A stretch of DNA of 26,738 nucleotides, taken from contig LWCA01000463.1 of the NCBI GenBank assembly GCA_001642005.1, positions 1-26,738 of the forward strand. The letters run 5' to 3'. Positions 9,599 to 18,576 of this stretch are shown one piece after another. A program made the translations under genes and the position numbers. Numbering within the stretch: the first letter of the stretch is position 1; each line of letters opens with the position of its first letter. Below the pieces are notes generated by a model. That model did not search any database. It was given only the letters and a program-made list of their open reading frames with translations, and was not told the DNA's origin. Source of the stretch: Intoshia linei. Its lineage: Eukaryota > Orthonectida > Rhopaluridae.

Positions 9599-12488
9599 TC
9601 ATAATTCGGTTATGGTGGAAGTTGATGATTTTGTTTTGGAACTTTTTTTAGATTTTGATTCTAATTTATCATCACGTCGTTTTCTAGATAAACGTCGCAT
9701 GCATCTCGGACATTGTTCAACAGTTTTGTCGTAACAGTACCTAAAAAATTTAATTATAATTGTAATATTTGCATAAATTCTATTTTAACCCTTTCACTGT
9801 CTGTGTATTCTATACTATACACAGCAATTTCATTTCACACGTCTGTGTATTCTATGATATACACAGCATAATTTTGAAAAACGTTATTCTTGTATTTTCA
9901 ACATTTTCACATAGGTAATTTAAAAATAATGAGTTTAAATTAAAGCATAAATTCCTGACGTGTGATGATGCATCATAAAATAGTATCAGACAGTGAAAAG
10001 GTTAAATAGTGATTCTCAATCAAGAATTCACCAATAAAGTGGCAAGATTAATCTTATCTTCTTAATTCAAAATTTAATACAGGATTCAGTGACGACTCGT
10101 AGCTACTCACTTTAAGATTGATACAAACTACGTATTACCCTTCAGAAAAACTTAAGAAATGTGATGGAGGTTACCAAATATTGATAAAAAAATATATAGT
10201 AAGTTTGGTTGTTTTTCAATAACGATAAATTTCTACCAGGGTAAAATAAGTATTATTCTTGTCACCTTGGTGATTTCAGAAATATTTTTCATATATTACT
10301 ACTTTTTGAGATACTGCTACTCGAATTTTTCAAAAAAATATCGGAAAAGGATTTTTCCTCTTAACTTGAAGCTTGATCAAATTGGATTAAGATGTTTTCC
10401 CCACAAGATTTTTTTGTAAAATCTAATTTTTCAAAAAAATATTGGAAAAAGGGAATTTTTACATAAAGGGTTTGAAATGGTATTTTTTATTAAAAATTAT
10501 TAAATTTTATTAATGTTGGTATAAAAGTTGGATTTTTTAAATAATAATGTAGCGGTTGTTTAGATTATAGGATAAAATCCCAACATCTGGCAACTCTGTA
10601 ATAATGCACTTTACAAAAATAGATTAATTTTTGAATTTTACCAGCAATGCTAGTAACACCTTTGCGCATTAACTATTAATTTAACAGCATTTTTAGAAAG
10701 TTAAATGTAATGTAAATTTCAAAAAAAATTATATTTTTCACGATCAATATACATTTAATTTAAATTTAAAAAAAGATCCATTACAAAAGGGCATAATTTT
10801 GAATTAATTTTTTTCTGAAAAATATAAAAAAGAGCAAATTCGTATGAGGGTAAAATATAAATATAAATCTATCATAAACAAAAAAATTTACGTGTGATAT
10901 AAACTATAACATTTTTCACAAGAAGTGACATCATCACCAAACGGATAAATAATTTCTTCGCTACTGCAAATTTCGCAAACGTACCCTTTTCCCTTACAAA
11001 GCTAAGAAAATTGAAAAAGAATATATAAAAAATTACTAGACAATCAACTTTAATATGTTTGATGAATTTGTCAAATATACCTTCTAAAAAAGGCTCTAAA
11101 ATATTATATTTCGTATCAATGATATCAATCATGGTGTAGTTGTAAGGATCATCGACAAAATGTTGTCTCGAATCAAGCAGGTGTAGAATATTTTCAGAAA
11201 TCGCAGAATCACATTCTAATAAATACCGTTTCATTTGCAAAATTTTAATTCTCATTTCCCTAATATGACCCAAAGAATGAACAAAAGAGAATAACATGGG
11301 ATTAACAAGTCTAATGTCTATAATCGGTTTCTTGCTCATAAATTTTAGAAAACTAAAAGACCATCTGCAAACTGGTTTGGGAGTAAAATCCCACCCGCTC
11401 AAGACTCTGGCTGGAATAATAGCTTTATCGTTCCAATGACAATTGTAGCAAAAATATTTTCCAGAATAATCGCATTGAATGGGAAGAGAATTTGAATTAT
11501 AATCGATTCTTTTTTTACATTCATAGCATTGATAATTTTGAGACCGCAAACTATATTCAGGGAATATTTTATAAATATACGTGGGATTTTTTCCAATTTC
11601 AATTCGAGGACAAGAACGGAATATATTAACAAGACAATTTTTATGACAACTGAATCCACATGCTGTACATTCGTAAAGTGTATCAAACATTCTCCAAATG
11701 TGCTTAACGCAGGAATCACAGTAGATAGTACGGTTTTTACATTTAATTTTCATTAAATGGCCATTAATCGACTGTACATCTTGATGTTCATATTCATTCA
11801 TTTCACTTTTTAAATGGGCTTTACGAAGTCTCAACTGAACAATTTTGTTGACTAGGTACGTGTGATGTTCAGTGCCAGCTGTGTATTGTATAATAAGATG
11901 TTGGAATTTTTTAATAGCAATTTGGATGTTGTCGAGTTTGAGGCATGGGATATTTATGAAATTATTGTAATAGTGATTTTCATGCAAAACCAAGTCACTT
12001 TTTTTTAATTTATTTCGTTTACATTCTGCATAAAAGGTCATCTGGTCGTTTAGTGGTTTCTCCATTTTAGTTTTGGTAATTTTCATATTTTTCGGTAGTA
12101 GTAAACTTCCCAGTTTGATGATAGAGTTGAATACACCAGATTTCGGTACAGATGAATCGTCGTAAGAGTGACTAGTTTTGAATTTATCAAGATATGTGGA
12201 AAATTTTACGTTTGAATTACTTGGGCCAATTTCGGAACAACTTTTACTGTGTCTAATTTTTTTCTTTATAGGCAAATCGTTACAATTTGTTGGACAAGAA
12301 AAGTGAAAACCGTCTGGAATGGAATCAAATTCACCCAATGATTTATCTGAATCTTTGGATTCAATCAAGTTACCACTTATATTTACATGAGCAAATTTAG
12401 TTGTAATTTTCAATTCTTTTTTCGTTACATCTCGTACTGGTATTACATTTTCTCCATTATTCATTTCAATTATGGCTATATCTTTCAT
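9599..12488 (-). CDS. DEF8: DEF8 homologue: C1 zinc finger plus Rubicon-homology domain, 3 exons
   Basis: Exons: 12488-11037, 11001-10892, 9740-9599, giving 567 residues. DEF8 belongs to the Rubicon/PLEKHM group of RAB7-linked proteins acting on late endosomes, lysosomes and, in vertebrates, bone-resorbing secretion. Residues 244-293 form a C1 finger with exact spacing Hx12Cx2Cx13Cx2Cx4Hx2Cx7C (H244, C257, C260, C274, C277, H282, C285, C293). The Rubicon-homology domain follows from about 318: YQCYECKKRI, QCDYSGKYFCYNCHWND, IIPARVLSGWDF, NPMLF, LLDSRQHFV, KHIKVDC. Exon 2 supplies LCKGKGYVCEIC and CEKCYSLYH, and exon 3 supplies YCYDKTVEQCPRC, which together restore all the C-terminal zinc ligands. 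The unspliced frame would lose this zinc module. The first ~165 residues are a low-complexity Ser/Lys-rich extension relative to the vertebrate protein (RHSKSCSEIG is a possible phosphorylated patch). A TAA lies in frame upstream with no ATG between, fixing the start unless there is a 5' exon. Confidence 0.93.
9785..10005. mobile_element. piggyBac-like MITE with TTAA ends
   Basis: The element is bounded by TTAA on both sides (9785-9788, 10002-10005). Terminal inverted repeats read TTAACCCTTTCACTGTCTG at the left and, reverse-complemented, TTAACCTTTTCACTGTCTG at the right: one mismatch in 19. Near the left end are two copies of a 24-bp near-palindrome with arms CTGTGTAT/ATACACAG (9801-9824 and 9843-9866), 42 bp apart. 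TTAA duplication is the hallmark of piggyBac transposition. At 221 bp there is no coding capacity, so it would depend on a transposase elsewhere. Confidence 0.8.
10320..10600 (+). repeat. Interspersed repeat family R2, copy in DEF8 intron 2
   Basis: Irregular reiterations of AAATTGGATT/ATTTTTC-type units are followed by a conserved tail: TTTTATTAATG, ATAAAAGT, AATAATAATGTAGCGGTTGT and CAACATCTGGCAACTCTG. The same tail occurs at 3608-3680 and 7517-7610. No coding capacity or terminal inverted repeats were recognised. Confidence 0.7.
11002..11036 (-). other. 35-nt intron 1 of DEF8
   Basis: The donor is GTAATT after VDCL and the acceptor TTTTCTTAG before LCKGKG. The length is not a multiple of three. 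The conserved CxxC (KVDC-L|L-C) is rebuilt only when exactly these 35 nt are removed, so the boundaries are tightly constrained by protein homology. Confidence 0.88.
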
Positions 12489-12630
12489 CTCTATAGAAAA
12501 ATTATTATTTAGCGCAAAATTGGCAAAATCAGAATTAGATTGCTGTTGTTACTTAAAAATTTTAATTTAGAAATCACATATACACCTCAGCAACAAGTTT
12601 AGTTTATTTTTTTTATTCTACTTACCTAAA
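12489..12630. promoter_or_regulatory. Shared promoter interval between DEF8 and APC10
   Basis: The DEF8 (-) and APC10 (+) start codons are divergent and separated by 142 bp, so both 5' UTRs and core promoters must fit here or overlap. No convincing TATA box or CpG cluster is visible. The inference of a bidirectional promoter comes from geometry alone. Confidence 0.6.
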
Positions 12631-15600
12631 ATGGGTGTACCTAACTTATGCATAAATTTTAAAAATAATGTTAACCCTGAAACTGCTTACAATGAAGGAT
12701 ATATTGATGTTTGCCCGCAGGCTGTTATAACTTTGTCATCATGTAAAGTCGGTAATTTATTATTCTGTACTTTTTATATGTAAATATTTTCGAAATTATT
12801 AATTAAACTACATTTTATATATGTTATTTTCTTATTTGAAGGCTCATTAGTATTGAATTTTAATCTTTACTAATCACTAAATCTAAGAGCTATCATTTTG
12901 TTATAAACCCCGCATTTTAGTTTAAGATTACATTTTATATTATTACTAATACAAATTTACTAATAACGTATTAGTATCCACTCTAGGTAAATTAAACATT
13001 CGCAGGTGGAATTCAACCTTAGTTTCCTTATAATTTCTATTAGACTTTTATTTTAATCCCAAAAAAAGGTATAAATTACAAGTTAATCTTAACTATCTTC
13101 CTTTTTTATAAAATTATGGTATCTGTGATATCGAAAAGTAACCTTTATTTAAAGTTTTTGATTTTTTCGTGTACCATTTTTGGTCCATATGGACAACGTT
13201 GGGAATCAGTGATCTAAGATGATAACTGCCTTAATTAGTTTTCAGTAGAACTGGTGATGATAATCATATAAATTTGAAACAAAAATGTATTCAAATAAAT
13301 AAGATAATTTTTTTTGTCGATGAGAAAATCTTACTCTCAGTGTTCACTTTCAATCTTGACTTATATTTTGAAAAATTTTATGTATGTACTCAAGTTTTGA
13401 TAATTGTTTAGATTTTGGTGCTGATAAACTGTTACACGATAGTATAGATTCATACTGGCAATCTAATGGATCTACTCCACACAACATAACAATTAGATTT
13501 TCTCGAAAAACGACTTTAGAAAGACTTTATCTTTATACAAATTCAAAGACCGACGAAAGTTATTCTCCTCAAAAGTAATTGAACAGTATTGATTGAAAGA
13601 TTAGTAAAAAGTAATGTGATATGACCGTTCCTCCTGAAACAAGTTTGGGAGCTACTCCTTTAAAGGATTGATAATAGTGAATAGTAGTATTTTTAAGTTA
13701 GATTTTCAACGTGAACATATTTTTTTGGTATAATAAAAATGTGCCATCGGAAGAGCTAGGCGCTTTTTGTACGTAGTACATAACAGTCAACGTAGTGAAT
13801 TTATGTCTTAGTAATAAAAAATATTCTACTAAATTTATCGTGCAATTTTTAAGTCTGTATAAACAAATTAGTCTGTATCATTAAATATTTTCAATTGTGA
13901 CGTAATGTTTGTATTTTAATAATAATAATTCTAAAAATTTTCAAAAAATGTTCCACCCTAGTTACTAGAGCCTAGTATACATATTATATATCATTGAAAT
14001 CAGCTTTAAATTATCTAGATTCTAGAAGATGGTATTATTTTTATGCAGATCAATTTTTCAGTGTTGACTAGTGTAATATTCTTACTTATATAAAATTAAA
14101 TATCTGTGTTACCATGTATTTAAAATATTAACAATTATTAGAATTAAAAAAACACAATTTCTAATATAGTAATTTGCAGGTGATGTTTATATCCAAGTTT
14201 TATTTTCCAAAATTGAGTCCTTCAGCGTCAAAAATCAAATTTGCCATTTTTTTATATAGAAAACAACCAAAAATTTAAAAAACAATAAATTCTGGGATAG
14301 TTATTAAATTCATATGCATTATCATGGATGGCAACCTCAACAAAATGAATTTCCAAGATCAGAACCCAGATTAGCTTTTTTTAAAAATGAAAATAGTCAT
14401 AGAATTTTAATCTGACAAAGTGACGCCTTCATGGTCAAAAAATCACTTTACTATTAATTTTTTTATTTCGAAACTATTTTATTAACACTATCGTGTGGTA
14501 ACATTTGAAATTTGTTAGCATTTCTATATTTTCAACTACTGCATATGCCATATGAAGCATATAACACGCATAGTGTTAACAGTATACGGCACCTTATAAC
14601 AAGATGGGGAACATGCGACCTTCACATAAAAATAGGTCATTTATTATTTGTAAATTAATTTAAATTTTCAATATATATTTAGTAGTATATAGAATTATTA
14701 ATTTGACCTTATCACTATTTGAATATTTTAGTAAAAATTAAATTTTATTATAATGTTTATAAATATATATTAATCCTTTACTTATATAAAATTGCGTGTC
14801 CGTTGAAATGATGGTAAAATCACACGATCATAGTTAATATTAATTTTAATATATGATAATATTTGATCGTAGATCTACAGACTTAAGTTAAAACTGAAAT
14901 ATTAAGATACCATATTATACCTACAAACCATATTACAAAACAATTAGAAATATTCTGTTGTGTTCACACCGGAGAATATTTTTTTATTCAATTCAATTAT
15001 AAGTTCTAATATTAGTATATTTTTACGATCTTTTGATTTACTATATTTTGATTTACGATCTTATTTATGCAATAATGTTTATAAAATTTTCATATATCCG
15101 AAATTTGAATGTCGATAAAAACCATAAAAATCGAGCTAGAACCAAATTTTAAAAATTGAATTGCATAGTTAAGTGTGGGTGTTGATACTATAAAATATAA
15201 ACCATGACAACTTACCACAATGTTATTTTTGCAAAAAATAAAGTTACCTTTAAATATTTCTATATTATTTTCAAAAAGATATTTCAAATGATGAGCGCAA
15301 CTCGGATAAGTATCATTAGATATTTTTAATTGCGACATAATGCTTCTATTTTAAAAATACACATATTGATTACTAACCGCCCATTAAATTATAAAAATTT
15401 AAAAAAAGTGTGACACCCTAGTATGCATTTTAAAGTGAATATGAATTTATTCAAAAAATACTCAATTGAAATTATGGTTTTATTGTTAATTTTCAAATGC
15501 TTAATTAAGTAACTTTGACGATCTCAATTGAGATAATGAGATACATCATTCTGCTCCAAATTTAATATACTACCTTTTCTAATATTCATATTTTATAAGT

Positions 15601-17179
15601 AAAATTGTGTGTTGTCTAGTGTTATTCATGGTTACAATTTTAACATTAGTTGTACAATGTACACTGTACACTTACTCCATTATTATTGTTTTTTATTTCG
15701 TTTAATTAATTAAAACCGTTATTTTAATAATGGTTTGATTAAAAAATTTTTTTGTCAAAATTAATGAAACATTTTACGGCGCACCAAATATCTAAAAAAA
15801 TTTATATACGCCATTTTTTATGAAATTTATTCTATAATTTTATTACAAAGTTTAATAAACAATATAGTCATAATTTGAACTTTTCTGTACGGTTATTTTG
15901 ATCTTTATTTGGTTAGTTTAGTTTATCATTAAAATTATATGAAGTATACACATTGAAATCAATAACCTCGTATTTTTTTGTTTAATTAAAGTTTTTATTC
16001 AATTTTTCAATTATAGCTAAAAATCTTGTGATACACGGTATGAGAACAACTGCTTTAAGGTGCTGTGCACTGTAAAACAAAAAAATTTTAAAATAATTTA
16101 ACCTTAATACTCTTAGTGTGACCATATGGTCACACAACATTGCAATTATAAAAACACGTATCAAATTGAAAGAAAGTTAATTAAATATGAAAAATTACAT
16201 TAATTAGTATATAATATAACATATTATACCTACTTACCTACATTTATATTTAAATCCCACCATTTTAACTAAAAATCTAAATTTTACCAATCCTTATGGG
16301 ATAACCCACTTTTACCAACATTTAATGGAAAAATCAAGTTTTACCTATCCTTAAGGGAATAATCCACTTTTACCAACCTTTTATGTGAAAAAGAAAATAT
16401 AAACAGCGTGCTTGAAGGGGTGAATTTTCTGAAACAGGCATGCACAAAGAAAGGTAAACAGTGTATAATTAAAACAATTATGACTGATGACAATTATGGA
16501 AACCCTTGCTAGTTCCACCATATGGATTAATTGTTGGTTTCACGTGAAAACTGATTGAATCTGATGCTTCTGGGATAACTTGTTTATCACTAATCTTTCT
16601 ATTTGAGAACTACTTTTGTTTTGTTTGTGATATTGAGTTTTTATGGGATACTCCGCAATTCTGTAAAACTGGAATTTTCTCTAAAGGCCCTTTAGTAAAG
16701 GGTTTTTAAAACCGAATTTTTCCTTTAAAGGTTGTTAAAACTGAATTTTTCATTTTAGTGATGGTAAATTTTGATTTTTAGTAAAAATGGTTGGATTTAA
16801 GTAAAAATAGTTGGATTTAAGTAGACACCCATTAATAACAATAAATATTGTTTATGTAAATGTATTAAAATATAATATAAAATGTATACATAATATTTTT
16901 AGACTTATTATAAGAATTGGCAACGATTTTAGCGATCTAGTTGATGTTTCCGAAGTTATGATTGCGAATCCACGAGGGTGGATAATGATTCCTCTTCAAT
17001 ATCAAAAAAATTTACCAGTTAATGTTTTTTTATTACAAATTTCTATTGTTCAAAACTATCAAAATGGACGTGATTCTCATGTTAGAGGAATAAAATTAAT
17101 GTCCAAATGTTACAATTCAAACACACGAATGTTTAAATTCAGTACACCTTATATGCAACAATTTTCAAGTTTGCGGTGA
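12631..17179 (+). CDS. ANAPC10: Anaphase-promoting complex subunit 10 (APC10/DOC1), 3 exons
   Basis: Exons: 12631-12751, 13412-13574, 16903-17179, giving 186 residues (human 185). The donors are GTAATT both times and phases close (1+2, 2+1). APC10 is the DOC-domain subunit that, with CDC20/CDH1, recognises D-box substrates of the APC/C ubiquitin ligase and raises processivity. Matching blocks in order: QAVITLSSCK, DFGADKL, DSYWQSNGS.PH, RKTTLERL, TDESYSPQK, IRIGNDF, RGWIMIPL, NYQNGRDSHVRGIKL, all characteristic of the DOC beta-sandwich. The exon junctions fall inside conserved blocks (SSCKV|DFG and SPQ|K-LIIRIG) and restore them without a gap, which proves the splice sites. The C-terminus ends Leu-Arg where most APC10 proteins end Ile-Arg; that tail docks into the TPR groove of APC3/CDC27. 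Intron 2 is 3.3 kb and repeat-filled. The neighbouring DEF8 gene is divergent and functionally unrelated. Confidence 0.95.
12752..13411 (+). other. APC10 intron 1 (660 nt)
   Basis: Donor GTAATT, acceptor GTTTAG. It contains a possible hAT-type right end (GTTGGGAATCAGTG, ending 13211) followed by ATCTAAGA (13212-13219). An identical ATCTAAGA sits at 12881-12888. The left terminus between them does not look like an inverted repeat, so an inserted element is only a possibility. No gene is seen. Confidence 0.85.
13890..13975. repeat. Short interspersed repeat R3, copy 1
   Basis: ATTGTGACGTAATG.TTGTATTTTAA, then AAATTTTCAAAAAATGT and CCACCCTAG. The same order of blocks recurs at about 15330-15425, and a GTGACACCCTAG end recurs near 25050. 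Superfamily not recognised. Confidence 0.45.
14160..14450 (-). repeat. Interspersed repeat family R1, diverged inverted copy
   Basis: CTTCAGCGTCAAAAATCAAA and GAAAACAACC.AAAATTTAAAA match the reverse complement of the R1 copy at 6200-6605. The end GTGACGCCTTCATGGTCAAA matches GTGACGACTTCACGGACAAA at 17320. Confidence 0.55.
14482..14579. mobile_element. 98-bp TTAA-ended MITE
   Basis: The ends are TTAACACTATCGTGTG at the left and, reverse-complemented, TTAACACTATGCGTG at the right. TTAA bounds each side (14482-14485, 14576-14579), as for piggyBac-type transposition. The termini differ from the MITE at 9785, so this is a second family. A CATATGCCATATG near-palindrome lies inside. Confidence 0.65.
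15330..15425. repeat. Short interspersed repeat R3, copy 2
   Basis: ATTGCGACATAATGCTTCTA, then AAAATTTAAAAAAAGTGTGA and CACCCTAG. Its blocks parallel the copy near 13890, with an internal length difference. No coding capacity. Confidence 0.45.
16116..16135. repeat. Perfect 20-bp palindrome
   Basis: GTGTGACCATATGGTCACAC equals its own reverse complement. It sits a few bases after TTAACCTTAATACTC, the kind of position where piggyBac-like elements carry subterminal palindromes, but no partner end was found. It could also be a binding site for a dimeric factor. Confidence 0.6.
16255..16400 (-). repeat. R2-type array, inverted orientation
   Basis: Reiterated units such as CCACTTTTACCAAC and AAATCAAGTTTTACC are the reverse complement of the GGTAAAA-TTGGATTT units seen at 7240-7480. 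No conserved R2 tail is attached. Confidence 0.55.
16625..16830 (+). repeat. R2-type array next to APC10 exon 3
   Basis: Units of the form GTAAAACTGGAATTTTCT and TTAAAACTGAATTTTTC grade into two nearly identical GTAAAAATGGTTGGATTTAA-type units just before exon 3 of APC10. It is a degenerate tandem structure ending about 75 nt before the acceptor. Confidence 0.55.
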
Positions 17180-17223
17180 ATACTACAAAATTTAAAGTCA
17201 TAAATTTTGTATACATTTTTGTT

Positions 17224-17229
17224 AATAAA
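17224..17229 (+). terminator. Poly(A) signal AATAAA of APC10
   Basis: AATAAA lies 45 nt past the APC10 TGA stop, at a suitable distance for a short 3' UTR. It is a motif match only. Confidence 0.45.
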
Positions 17230-17249
17230 TATTATAATTTAATTAAAAA

Positions 17250-17370
17250 AAATTTACAGGTGGTACAGTTGTATCCTGTCAACACACACAAAAAATTTCA
17301 ATTCGAATAAGTGACGACTTCACGGACAAAAAAGAATTTTAGTATCATATAATTTTTTCCGAAATATCTC
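17250..17370 (-). repeat. Interspersed repeat family R1, inverted terminal fragment
   Basis: AAAATTTACAGGTGGTACAG, then GTTGTATCCTGTCAACACAC and AAAATTTCAATTCG, is the reverse complement of window bases about 1-57. The adjoining GTGACGACTTCACGG matches, in reverse, the sequence near 6218-6232. It thereby links the two R1 copies into one element model. Confidence 0.7.
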
Positions 17371-18576
17371 TTGCATTGATGGATAACGTTGTGCCGACGT
17401 GCAGAAACTTTAAAAATTTTGAAAATAGAGTTTTGACTAAATTTAATAATTTTGTTTAAAAAATTTCACAATTTTAGATAATTAATGTATCGATTTAAAT
17501 GTTGTTCTACATTTAAAAATATTAATTGAATCTTATTCAGTTTTCATATAATTAATTTGGTTATATGAGTAAGTAATACTTTTATTCTGTTTATTTAAAT
17601 AATACATTGATATTCTACGCCCTTGTGCACTTTGTAAACTTTTTAGATTTCATGTTTGCTAATGAAAACGATAAATGTTGGCTCATGGCCTATCAGAAAT
17701 TCAACAATATTGAAATTATGACCACTATAATGTACAGTAAAGCTATATTTTGTAATTGTAATTTTAAATAAAATTTGAATAATTTTCAGTACATGATATT
17801 TAATATATCACTGCATAACGGTGTCTATAAATAGTTTGAAAAAACGAAGAGTAATGTTTAAATAATGTGTAATAATTTATTACTAATAAAATATGTAATT
17901 ATCCATTGAAATATTTAACATCTATACAGATATTTAATTTCTAGTCACAATTGTTTTTGGAGTTGATTACGTCATGTTTAAATACCTTGCTACAATAAAA
18001 TAAAATATTTAAACAATTTGACTTTGAAAGCTAATTTTTAGAACGCAAGCTATTATTATAGAATAATTATATATTTGAATCTACACAATTTTAGTTAAAT
18101 GTGACATTAACGTAAATTGTGATTCACATTATTGACACGAATCACTTAGTTTGTGATGTTTGCATTCATAAAAATATGCCTTGTGCAATGTAAAATATAC
18201 AACTTCACTACTGTACATTCGTTAGACGTTAAAATTAAAGTTAAAATGTTTGTACCTAAAAACATGAAAAATATTCATTTAACCATTCTATTTAAACGAT
18301 TAATCAAATGTTAAATATTTTGTATTAATCTAATGACAATTAACATGTAAATTCACTTCGATTTAGTTCCCAGTTTACTTCCCAGACTATTATAATATTT
18401 ACTATTATATTACTATTACTATTATATATTATAATATTATAAATTTAAAAGTGGGTCATACCTTGTACTGAAATAATTTGATTGACATGTTTTATATATC
18501 TAAAATTTTACATTAAATAATTCATCGTAGCATATTGAGTATAATGATTATTGGATGCAATCACTATAAAAAAAAC

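Larger units (their letters stand above)
9741..10891 (-). other. DEF8 intron 2 (1151 nt), carrying repeats
   Basis: Donor GTAAAT, acceptor TTTTTTAG. The intron contains a TTAA-flanked piggyBac-like MITE (9785-10005) and a copy of the GGATTTTT-rich interspersed repeat (about 10320-10600), both listed separately. No gene is seen in the rest. Confidence 0.85.
13575..16902 (+). other. APC10 intron 2 (3328 nt), repeat-filled
   Basis: Donor GTAATT, acceptor TATTTTTAG. Contents: R3 repeat copies (about 13890-13975 and 15330-15425), an R1 fragment (about 14160-14450), a 98-bp TTAA MITE (14482-14579), a 20-bp perfect palindrome (16116-16135) and R2-type arrays (about 16255-16400 and 16625-16830). I see no nested gene; the open frames here lack recognisable motifs. 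Confidence 0.85.
17180..18576. other. Intergenic region APC10 to Na+/H+ exchanger
   Basis: It holds the APC10 poly(A) signal and the inverted R1 fragment near its left end. The remainder is AT-rich with short ATT/TAT microsatellite-like runs around 18385-18440. No further gene, RNA or element was recognised, and the exchanger promoter must lie at the right end. Confidence 0.6.

Noticed and set aside
11529-11756. Plus-strand frame of 75 codons over the DEF8 zinc-finger region.
   Set aside because: Antisense shadow of the C1/Rubicon-homology coding sequence.
12881-13219. hAT-type insertion with identical ATCTAAGA flanks in APC10 intron 1.
   Set aside because: The right end looks like a hAT terminus, but the left end shows no inverted repeat; the 8-mer match may be chance. 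Kept only as a note under the intron.
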